Of a stretch of DNA of 64,000 nt, positions 11,436-21,635 are shown piece by piece. Location: the NCBI GenBank assembly GCA_037126765.1, contig JBBCBC010000016.1:16666728-16730727 (forward strand). Reading direction: 5' to 3'. This stretch comes from Stenogyne calaminthoides. Lineage: Eukaryota > Streptophyta > Magnoliopsida > Lamiales > Lamiaceae. The notes beneath the pieces are model-generated. The model did not search any database, had not been told where the DNA came from, and saw only the letters and a list, made by a program, of their open reading frames with translations. How positions within the stretch are numbered: position 1 is the first letter of the stretch; the number at the start of each line of letters is the position of its first letter. The translations under genes were made by a program, and so were the position numbers.

Positions 11436-12030
11436 ACGGTGCAGCATCGGATACTCCGCGGGTGCGATTCGCGTGGGATTCGCATCGGATACGCCACATG
11501 GCGAATCCGTGAGTAATTTTTTAAAAAAAAATTAGGATATGCGTATCCGATATGCTGGATACGCGTATCCAGTGCAGGAAGGGTGCGTGAGTGGTTATTT
11601 TTTTAGAAAAAATATTTTTTTTATTTTTTTTGTTTATTTTTGCAATTTTTTAAGATTAAAATCTATATGGTCATTTTATTAACTACTAAATGTGTTATTT
11701 GAATTGAACATTATTATGCAATATAATTTAAATTGAAAATATATCACTTGTTTTTTTTTATTGAATTCTTTAATATAACTTATGTATTGAACGGGTGTTA
11801 TTTGAATTAATGTTTGTTACTTAATTATATTAAATTATTAAAAATGCTTAAGTTTTATGTGAATTACATACATTTGATATGCTAATTTTAAAATTTTCAT
11901 ATATCGAATAAGTGTTATATATAATAAAATATAAATAAACAGATGTATCCTTGCCGTATTGCATCCTAATTTTTTTGAAAATCCGTATCCCCGTACCCGT
12001 ATCTTATCGCACCCGCACCTATGCAACATA
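11436..12030. mobile_element. TIR-like element with GC-rich ends and AT-rich core
   Basis: The left edge has repeated GATACGC/GTATCC words (CACGGTGCAGCATCGGATAC...). The right edge, read in reverse, is TGCATAGGTGCGGGTGCGAT..GATACGGG. Between them lie about 350 bp of very AT-rich DNA. Such inverted, GC-rich, 'GGTGCGGGTGCG'-type ends around an AT core suggest a non-autonomous DNA transposon (hAT- or Mutator-like). I could not define a clean target duplication, so the superfamily is open. Confidence 0.4.
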
Positions 12031-12755
12031 GCTATCAATATTATTCCAGTTGCATCGATTCAAACGGAGCTGGTATCCAAGATTGATTTTCTGAGGGAAG
12101 TTTAATATATTATCTTTATGCGAACTTAACTTTCTGTGATTATCATGGAAAATTCTTATCATCTTCCTAATGAATGTTTGACGTTGATAAATAAATAGGC
12201 AGAGGCATCCAATAATTGGAAGATTTTGGGTACTAAATGTGCACGGGTAGTATCATCTGATCACTAACCCATGACGGAATTGATGAAGAGAGAGAGTAAC
12301 ATCACCTTCAAGTCAAAAAGGCAGAACCTCTAGCCGGTTGACGACGGAACAATTAATATCCATTGATGGATGATAATAGTGCTGTAACGAACAGAGACTT
12401 GGCGTATCAAAAGGTGAAAGAACTGTCACGTGAGTTCCTTCCTCTGTAACTGACGATAGCGGATTGGAACCACAGCGGGCAATGGCCTGGTGGATTCGTC
12501 ATCGGCGATTCGATCGCCTTCTCCGTTGCAAATGGATCTTGAAAGCGCAGCGTTTGAATTTCACCAGAGAAGAGGCGGCGGTGCGACCGCGCCTCCATGC
12601 TACAAAATTTCCACAGATTTTTCAGATTTTATAAGAATTAATTGGGGCTGCATGCTAATAATATTTAGGCCTTTTCTGATTGAATTCTTGGGTTGTACGC
12701 CATTAATTCATATTGGGCCATTTGTGAGAAATTAGCCTTATTAATTTGACCAGTT
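12031..12755. other. intergenic with a short GC-rich segment
   Basis: 12430-12600 is GC-richer than its surroundings and can be read on the minus strand as 63 codons (12598 to 12407, MEARSHRRLFSGEIQTL...). I recognise no family, and no splice or promoter context supports a gene. The rest shows nothing. Confidence 0.4.
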
Positions 12756-13407
12756 TGAATGAATAGGAAATTAATTTTCAAAGTTATTATAACCAATTAT
12801 TGGGAAAAGGAAAAACAATGAGCTTTTGTCTCTCACATTGGGAAAATACAAACGAAAAAGTGAATTTGCCTCGGTTTTATTTTCCGTTTAATTTAATTGC
12901 TGGCACGTAACGACTGCATCAAATTAATACCCAAAAACGTTACGTACGTTTTTATTGTAACAGTTACAACGAATTAATTGTAAGTTTAAAATCTGAATTA
13001 ATGGTACATTATTTCAGGTTGTCGATTTTATTTTGAGGTCATTAGTGACTCATAATGCCGAAGGTTTCCAACGGTCAAACTTCATGCTATATATAGCACT
13101 TTAGTCAAAGGTGAAAAGAAGAAGAAAAACGACTTGAGACGTCGTAGAAAAACGTGAAACCACAAAATGGAGAACAACTGGTGATATATTTCAGGCAACA
13201 TCTCGGTTCGCCTCGAACAAATACAGTGCTAATATCATTGTTCTTAAGTCGTTGTATCCTGGGAAACAAGTGTCCCACGATTCACTTGCACCGAGAGTGA
13301 AGGACATAATTTAATTTAAGAAAAGCGTGTTTGATACGTGCCTCGATTATTTATTTTTATTGTCATTTATTATATTTTCAGCGATCTCCGGTGTATATTT
13401 TCCTACA
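12756..13407 (+). repeat. LTR-like direct repeat H, copy 2
   Basis: Second copy of the repeat at 10673-11368, same orientation, 2.1 kb apart, with its TATATATA at 13088-13095. It lacks about 50 bp present in copy 1 just before GTGATATATTTCAGG. Right end TTTTCCTACA. Confidence 0.55.
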
Positions 13408-14439
13408 GTTATATTCTCGATGCTTAGGCCATCATGAGCTCTGAAAATGCAGTTATATTCAGAAATTATGACTTATAAAACATGTATCCAAATATACAAA
13501 ATTACTAATTATAGCGGATAACGCCACAATTAACAAACTGCACACAATAAAATTGCAATTTCAAGCGAAAATATCACTCCTCACGAAAGCAATAAAAATC
13601 CTACTAAACTCACGAAAGTAATTTATTTATTCTCCCATAAAACATTAGTTGGGTTGGGTCAAACAAACATATAAATATACACATAAACGTCACATATTAA
13701 GAACATATCATAGCTTAGATGAAGTAAAAGGCGAAGCATAGACCCCCAAAATAGTAAAAGGCGATCATGTGAGACAAAGTGTTCGAGCGGTGGGCGATTA
13801 AGTAACCGTTCCAAGATCATGTATTGTGTGGCGGTTGGATGTGGTTTCAGCGAGCAGTCGGGTTTGTGTGTGAAATGCGTTTTAATTAGTTAGTGTTTCT
13901 TGGCTCATGAAATGTAATGGGATGTATATTGCAAGTTTTTACAATACGTAATTCTTATTTGGGATTGGTTGATTATTTATTACTATTTTTCTCCTTTCCA
14001 AGTGAATTAATATTTTGCTTTTCTTAATTCATTTGGGGATTGATATTTGTGGTTAACATTTTAATGATAAAAAATTGTGTGAACTCGAGCTCACGATGAA
14101 CTATATTTCTTCAATAACACTTTTAGCATTGTTATGCATAAATATTATTATTATTATTTAATAAGTATTTTATATTTTTAAAAGTGATGAAATTTATGTG
14201 TAGATCTAATTCATATGAGAATTATTCATATTTATTGTATCTAAATTAAATTTGAAAGTGTATTTTTAAATAGTAACCTTTTCTACGAAAGCATTATATT
14301 TGCTCTTATATATTATGAGTTTTTTTTAATCATTATATATTATGAGTTGAACTATGATTTGTAGATGTTGTTGTTAGTCGTCTCATGTGTAAAATATGAT
14401 GTGGCTTACGTTATTAGAACTAAACAAACAAAAATAGTG
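13408..14439. other. intergenic, nothing recognised
   Basis: AT-rich DNA with no supported gene, terminal repeat or RNA gene. Confidence 0.5.
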
Positions 14440-15480
14440 TGAGTCAAGCATAGTGTATACGTGTCGAGCACAAGTTAGTTGTGAATTGGAGAGCAAGTAT
14501 AAGAGTAGTACGTGGGAAATTTCTGAACCTTTTATTTAACCTCAGAGGGTCTATTTATACAAGTTGGGAAACATGTGCTGTCTTGGCAAGCACGAGCTGA
14601 CCTTTTCTTGTCTAACAAGAATACATGAGAAACTGACACATATCTCATTGAGCTTCCTTGATCAACATCTGTCTTTGCTTGCTTGTGAAGGCTTCGACTT
14701 GTCATCTAAGTGGTATTTGCTTAGCAGGTGACTCAATCTTGTGTTTGATAATGTGTGCTCGGCTTCAAGGGATTAGGTGCTTGCCTTGGAGGGGCGACCA
14801 AAGTCCTGCTCCATTGGGCTTTGCCTTGTGCTCGCCCGGGATGAATGGACCGATCCCTAGTTCCGTGCTCGCCTGGAGGGAGGGCACAGATGTTCTCCTC
14901 CGATTTGTTCATCTTTGGAGGGAAATGCAGATTTTGAAGGAGATTAGGGGAAGAAAGATGACCAGAACAAGTGGACTTCCAAATCTAGTTCATCAAAACC
15001 TCATGACCTGTTCGTAACCAGTTTATGCTCGCCTAGAGAGGAGAGTAGAGTTTGTTCACTGATGGAAGTGAATTAGGAGGCAAAGAATTCGCTTATGATG
15101 GAGAGAAAGAGTTGTGTTCATCGAGGGCTTTTCAATGACTGGAGCAAGTTCAATTCTGACAACACCTTATTGCTACTGTGTTGACCTCCTGTTCAGTGGC
15201 CTTCCGCTCGTCCCTTGATCCTGGCTGTGGTTCCTTAGTAGGCGAACACGTGTTTGGCTCCTGGGGGAACACCTGCTGATGTTGGAGTTCCAATGCGTTT
15301 GCCTGCTTGGCGAGCACCTTTTAATAGCTGGAGTGTTGCTTGCCTATTGATCCACGTGTTCGTCTGGCGAGCACGTGGCATGCTGATTTTGACTGAAGGT
15401 GGACTGTATACAATAGATGTGTAATTTAAATTTGTGTACACGTGTAATCTAAATTTGTTGTTTCTACAGTTTTCGAAGTA
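14440..15480 (-). mobile_element. probable LTR fragment, minus strand
   Basis: On the minus strand TATAAATA (plus 14552-14559) is followed by GACCCTCTGAGG, a normal core promoter layout for a plant LTR. The ~700 bp upstream of it on that strand is GC-richer than its surroundings and carries repeated CTCGCC/GGCGAGCAC words. I found no second copy, primer site or coding domain, so LTR origin is inferred from promoter and composition only. The 119-codon plus-strand frame at 14658 runs through this material and is not a gene. Confidence 0.4.
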
Positions 15481-15598
15481 AATTTTGTGATCTATCTAAA
15501 TAGAGTGAATTTATTGAGTTTAAAATATTATTATATGCTATGAAATCATTATGTATGCATAATTTGCATCCTGTCTAAAACAGTGAACTTAATTTTTA

Positions 15599-15909
15599 TT
15601 CCCTTCGTCCCTGAGTTTTCACGAGTTTAATGTAGAAAATTATTTATTACTATTAAAATAATAAATTTGGTTTACAGGTTTAATGTAAAAAATTAGTTAT
15701 TATTATTAAAATAATAAATTTGGTTTTTGGGAGGATAATATGATCCTTTCTACTTTATTTAAAAGACTAATATAAAAAGTATATATATTCGATTGGAATG
15801 TTAGAAGTAAAAGTAATAATATGGTGTATTATTTTAAGATGTTTGAATAATATAATTAAAAGGGACAATTTTTTATATATTTTTATTAGGAGACAAGAAA
15901 TGGAGGAAG
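15599..15909. mobile_element. degenerate Stowaway-like MITE
   Basis: The left end TTCCCTTCGTCCC and the right end ..GAAATGGAGGAAG are decayed forms of the Stowaway consensus CTCCCTCCGTCCC, flanked by TA on both sides. Inside, a ~49 bp block (GTTTAATGTA...AATAAATTTGGTTT) occurs twice in tandem. Compared with the perfect Stowaway at 25138 it is clearly old. Confidence 0.55.
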
Positions 15910-15933
15910 TAATAATATATACTCCTAGTTGTA

Positions 15934-16206
15934 CTACATATAGATTATTTTACGTTGGTTTCTATTTGTATCATATACACCGATCTTGCGGATCACAGAT
16001 CTAAAACCAAGTGCACCACTTTGACCCACATTTTTGTTGTTTTTCACCATAAATTCGGCCTGAGTATGAAATCCGGCAGTACCGCTGCTCCAAATAGCAT
16101 TGATTTTGAAATCCAATTCACCAACAAAAGTAATTTTTCTAAGGAGCAGAGAGCCAAGATTAATCTTTTTATGTAGATTAAGAACATTACAAAGGATTAG
16201 ATGCAT
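15934..16206 (-). pseudogene. possible gene remnant of unknown family
   Basis: Read from 16206 down to 15934, 90 codons are open. The middle part (ITFVGELDFKINAIWSSGTA, then GFHTQAEFMVKNNKNVGQ) has protein-like, alternating polar/hydrophobic composition unlike the random frames nearby. Other short protein-like minus-strand pieces occur at 16986-17070 (..LFAVIDFARYEIPSK) and 17180-17275 (..RGAVEIWIQYITLAAAEKEK). They could be exons or remnants of one decayed gene, but I cannot name a family, and splice sites are not convincing. This is a weak call. Confidence 0.2.
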
Positions 16207-17689
16207 GAAACCTTAGAGGGTAATTGAAGATGGGGTTTAAGAGTAATTTTGTTGAATGCATATTTGAGTGGTTGGAATGAGCAATGTACGATGAAACAAT
16301 TGAGGATTGTCTATTGATAGGTTGGTTCTAATCCAGAATCGAGAGTTACATTGTATTTGAGCTTGAGTAGATCTTTGGACGTTACAGAGGAATTAAATTG
16401 AATTTGGGTAAAATTAAGTTGAATTTATTAAATTCATTGTTAGGAATTTTTTCAATTGTTTTCGACGTAGATGATGATGACATCGGCACACTTGACCTTT
16501 ATTGAAAGGAGGAGCAATATTGAAAATAAAATAATGTGAAGTTGTAATCTGCCAAATAAATTTTCATCAAGCTTCTCATAATAGAAAATCCTGCTTTGAG
16601 AAACTTGAGTTTTGTTGGCTAACAAAGACATTTTCAATCAAAACACACCAAACCAAAATTTTTAATGCATCAATACTGATAATAAATCTCTAATTTGCTT
16701 TTTAAACTTCTAACGTAAGTGCCTATTCACAATCTCCAGAAATTAGGAGAGGAAGAGGATTGATGTTTATACCACAAAAAATCCTAATGATTCCATTAAT
16801 AATAACAACCCATATATATACAATTGGAAAATAATCATGACTTGTGAAATAACTACCCACAAGTCCACTGCCTCCTAAATAAAAGCAAGACTCAACCTAA
16901 AATAATTGACTCCACAATTAATTAAAATAATAGACATGACTTGATCTCCAAGACTACTAATGGGATTTTTGGTCGGGCCTTATCAACTTCCGTCACTCTT
17001 GCTGGGAATCTCATACCTCGCAAAGTCGATAACTGCAAATAAACTCCTGCAATTGCGAATCTGGATGCCTAAGCTACCAGAAAATAAAGAAGAAAATTAT
17101 ATCTAAAAAAATTAAAGTAAACAATAACCTGTAATAATCACGAAACTGAAAAATCAACCAAATAAAGCATCCAATCCAGGCTTCGTCACCGATTACTTCT
17201 CTTTCTCTGCAGCAGCAAGGGTAATATACTGGATCCATATTTCAACTGCTCCACGCGCATATCGTCACCTAGTAATTTGAACTACCCGCACTTGCAATTG
17301 CTGACGTGAAAGGATGTACAACGGTTAGATAAAAAATAAATATAGAAATAAAACGCAAAACCTTATAATATGCAAAAGCAAGAATAGAAGACCTGTTCTT
17401 ATTGGATTGGGTTGGAATTCCTGTAAATTATGCTTGGAAAGGCGTCCGCCGATGGTAGATTGTTGGGTGGAGAACATATAACTACAATCAAAGAGTTGAC
17501 TTCGCTACTAACCCAAAGTCAACAAAAGTAACACATAAAACTAGAAAAGTGAAAGTTGAAATGTCTACACTAACCTTATTATATACAAATTTATTAATGA
17601 TTAATAATATTAAATATGTGTCAGAGGAAAAATTACTCTTTCAATTGCATTATAATATTAGTTTTCAAAAATTCGTACTATATCTGCTC

Positions 17690-17920
17690 ACGGTAAATGC
17701 ACACCCTCAAAAAGATGTACACACGAACAATAAAAAGTACACTTTCTTAATAAAATGTATATTCAAACGATAAATTGTACACATGTTCAATAAATATATA
17801 CGCGAACAAATAAAATGTACACTGGGTCATTACAATGTACCTCGATTAATAATGTATAGTCGACTTGTTAAATGTGTACTCGAATTGTTTAATGTATACT
17901 AGCTCGATACAATTATTACT
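17690..17920 (+). repeat. degenerate tandem repeat with ATGTACAC core
   Basis: The words TGTACAC / TGTACT / TGTATA recur roughly every 22-30 bp with 'AATAAA'-like spacers through this stretch. The unit is too diverged for a sharp consensus. Confidence 0.45.
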
Positions 17921-19289
17921 TTTAATCAATTACTCAATCAACAACACAAAAAATAATACGTTAAGAATATTTGATTCCACCCAAGATTCTCCTTTTACTT
18001 TCTACTAAAACCCAGAAAAACAAATGCTGCTTTCATTTCAACAAATGCACACCGCTAATTTTCTAGAGAGCAGGAGACAACATAAAACAATAAAGTGATT
18101 ATACAAGCCATATTCCATTATCATAGTCTATTAACAAAAACTAATGTCAATTAAATCATACAACCTCAAATATTTAAACAAAGAAAATCCCAAAATTCAC
18201 ACTCTTCAAACACAATTCAAAGCAGATCAAATAAATATTATATGCAAAAAGAGAAAGTGGGTTGTACGGAGATGGAAAAAGGTCTACAAGAAAAACCCAG
18301 AAAAATTAAGGTTAGGTAAAATACCAATCTATACGTATTATGTCGATTTTATGTGTATGCAAAAAAAAAAAAATCTCAGTTTTCTGTTACGCCTACCTTA
18401 CATTCCTCTTTTCCGAAGTTGTGGGTTCTAATAACCTGAGCCTTTTACGCATTTGATCTCCTCTTTTCACTATCAATAAGGCTGTGATGATAATTTATTC
18501 TAGAGAGCAGGAAAATCGGGCATTGTTGTGACCCGACCCGTAGCTTGGCTAGGCATTACCCAAATGGCGTTTTGGGTGTTTCTTCCCCGAATGAAACTGG
18601 GTTATTTTGCAGCCATGGTGGCGCCGCTTCCCAAAATTCCCAGATCTAAAATCTAAATACAGCTCTGAGCCTTGATCATCAAATCAATTTTTTACCCAAA
18701 AAAAAAAAAACTCGAAATTGATCCTTTGAAAAGAAAAAATGAAAACGATGAGCCCATACTCTCTCCATCCCCTCTTTCACATAGATGAATATATGAAGAT
18801 CCGTTGGGGTTGTTTATTAAAATTAATTATAAAATACAAAGAAAGGGTATAATTGGGTAAAATGTGGTGAATAGTTGATTTCTAACAGTGTTTTGTGCAA
18901 AAGGTGAACAGTGTTTGTGCCTCCCAGTAATTAACCCTAGATTGTTTGGTAGCGCGTGGGTCATCCTCACTATATCGCAACCGTCGTGTCCAGCGTCTCG
19001 GTGATGGATGCTTCAAAATTTGCAGAGATGACGTGGGAGGTATAATGGACTTGACCCATGAAATTCTAGTAACTTATGATCCATGAATATTATGGAAAAA
19101 CATAATAACATTAATTAAATAATTTAATATTTGAGAAAAGAAACAGAAAATGGATGAAATCGTACAATAAAAAATATAGCAAGGGTAAAAGTGTTTGTAA
19201 ATGATTCCCATCCCAAGGCATTTTTTAAAATATTATAGATTAAAGCCGATGTCCTATGAATCTTGTTTACTTTGAAATTAGTTTCATAT

Positions 19290-19470
19290 TTTAGAGACTT
19301 GTCCTTATAATTATCATGACTGAAACTTTGTTATAATAAGTCGTACACTTCAGTTATCACGACTAATGCACTTTTGTATTATAAAAATCTATACCCTTTA
19401 GTATCACGATTAATACCCATTTAGTAGTAATAAATTATACAACTTAGTTACTACAACTAATACACTTTAG
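19290..19470 (+). repeat. degenerate tandem repeat of TATCACGACTAATACACTT type
   Basis: Four imperfect units of about 40 bp follow each other, each with a 'ta.tacgactaata.act.t' core. They lie immediately left of the first LTR of element G. Confidence 0.45.
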
Positions 19471-19521
19471 TAATATAATGCATATTGTTGGAAGATTTAT
19501 GGTTTTGATGAAAGTTCCAAA

Positions 19522-21171
19522 TGTTAGTATTAGTGTCCTATAGACAATCTATTGTAAGGACATAATACTCGATGATATTCAGTTTTACCTAATATTATAG
19601 TTAATTTAATATTAATGTACGGCAATACACTTGTTTGAATGTTATATTTGATTGTTTGCATTTATTCATACAAGTGTTCCCATGAGTCATTGTTGTCATT
19701 GAGGTTGTGAGAACTCAGATGTCTTAAGCATGATTCTCAAATAGCCCAGATCAAGGATCATCAAGAATGGATATTGATGATGCAATGGATATTGGTGTGT
19801 GATCAGCATCATACTCTTAGAGAGTGTAGTAAGAACGTGTACCCACGGAAGATAATCTGGCTGATCCTTTCATCAAGGCTTTGAGTGTTCATGTACACAC
19901 TAGACATTTTGATGGTCTAGGGGTTAGACATGTAGGTGATTGACTCTAGTTCAAGTGTGAGATTGTTAGTATTAGTGTTCTAGAGACAATTCATTGTAAG
20001 GACATAATACTCAGATAATATTCAGTGTTGGTTTAATATTATTATTTATTTAATATTAAATATATGGCGTTGCACTTATTAGAATATTATGTTTGATTGT
20101 TTGCATCTGTTCTTATCGTGTTCCTTGAGTCATTCTTTGTCATTGAGTGTGTGAGAACTCGGATGACTTAAGCGTGATTCTCAAATAGCTCAATCGAGGA
20201 TCATCAAGAATGGGATATTGATGATGCAATGGAGATCGGTAATGCGATCTGATCATACTCTTAGAGAGTGTAGTAAGATCTCACTTACTACAAGATACTA
20301 GGTATCTCATGATGGATGCACAAATACCTTAGGGGTATTGGTATACCCATCCAAGACCTTTATTTGATGTAATTCCACAATATGTGTCTACGGGTGTCTC
20401 GATTAGTGGGGAGCGATCGCGATACTCTTTTGACTTGAGGTCAATACGCGACATGTGTGGAGTGATGAACTTTGACCATGACCGACACTTGCACCATTCC
20501 ATGGGTAGATATGGCTTGGATTGAGTTCATCATTTAAAATGCATATGACGTGATAGTTGAACCAAGAATAGGATTCATTCCTCAATGTGGATTTAGAGAG
20601 AATACTCATCTTCTCGTCATAATTGGATCTAAGTTCATCGGCGATGACGCCAACTTAAACTTTGTGGCTAAGTGTGACATACATGATCAATTAGTGATTA
20701 GAGATAATACGATTAAGTTATTTGAACAGACACTTCATCATGTTCAAGACTTAATCGAGTATTCACGAATGAAATGAGGAAATCGTAATCATGTTATCGT
20801 AATCATATTTATATATGGGAAATAAATCTAAGAGATTTATTTTTAAGATAGGGATTTTATTTCCTAATCATGTTAGCTTAAGATTTAAGCTGGGTCTCCC
20901 CCATATATATGAGCTCTTGGGAATTCATAAAACGTTAATTCATATTTTCTCCATAAGATCTAGAGTTAGAATTATCCTAGCAAATTCATCTCGGGATTCG
21001 ACGTTGGCAAATCCGTGCAAGTCCCATAGTTGAGAAATCTGCTTTCGAATTACTATAAGATTTCTTGTTATGATTATTGTAATCGTTTATGCAATTATAT
21101 GTTCGTTGTTGGTGAACTGTTTAATTCCGCTGCGCATGTATTACGTGTTTACGTGCCCCTATATTCCAACA
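19522..21171 (+). mobile_element. internally deleted family-D copia element with TSD CCAAA
   Basis: The element is bounded by TGTTAGTATT at the left, CCAACA at the right and the 5 bp duplication CCAAA (19517-19521 and 21172-21176). Both ends are thus original. It holds the first ~310 bp of a family-D LTR (19522 to about 19832), then the last ~130 bp of pol with the RNase H tail (ADNLADPFIKAL), then a polypurine-like GTTCAAGTGTGAGA, then a 3' LTR (19964-21171). All other internal sequence is gone. Family identity is shown by the match to the LTR and pol tail of element D (28235-29960, opposite strand). Confidence 0.85.
19964..21171 (+). repeat. 3' LTR of the deleted family-D element
   Basis: It starts TGTTAGTATTAGTGTTCTAG and ends TATTCCAACA. 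It contains TATATAT at 20904-20910, just before GAGCTCTTGG, at the same place as in the LTRs of D (28519 and about 35495 in reverse). At 1208 bp it is shorter than the 1605 bp LTR at 28235 because of internal AT-rich deletions. Confidence 0.8.
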
Positions 21172-21635
21172 CCAAAGACAAATGTAATAGGACAAGTTGA
21201 ACCTGTTAGTCAACTGATGGAATGCTTAGGAAACTAGCTGAACATGTTAGTTAGCTGATGCATTAGAATAGATTAGATATTGAGGGGGAACTCAATATGT
21301 AAATCTAAGTGTCAAAGAAGATCAGGAGACCAGCAGAAGACCATATTGCTGATGTTACAACAAGGTAGTAGGATTACTACTAAGACAATCTTACTTAAGT
21401 TTGGATAAACATCGGACACTCGGTAATCGATTAGATGATCGAAGGTTCGAGGAAAGTTGACTGTTTAGAAGTCAAGCTTAAGTCGTAAACACGTGAAGAA
21501 TATATCTCAACAAGTCATACTAGGATCGCAGACGGGAAGAATGATCGGAAAAAGGTTCGATAAGGCGACACGTATGTCTTTGGATCCCGACAAAAGTAAA
21601 GATATGAAGTATCAGGTTCAAAAGGCTAGAAATGA

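Larger units (their letters stand above)
16207..19485. other. intergenic DNA, low-complexity stretches
   Basis: No supported gene. It holds the degenerate repeats listed separately (17690-17920 and 19290-19470) and a GC-richer island at 18520-18640. The island contains a good-context minus-strand ATG (ccaccATGG) that hits a stop after four codons. Confidence 0.4.

Noticed and set aside
14658..15017. 119-codon plus-strand frame
   Set aside because: It runs through an LTR-like fragment opposite its promoter, with no homology or gene context.
18590..18640. Minus-strand ATG in excellent context (ccaccATGG)
   Set aside because: A stop follows after four codons and no donor site rescues the frame; no gene is supported.
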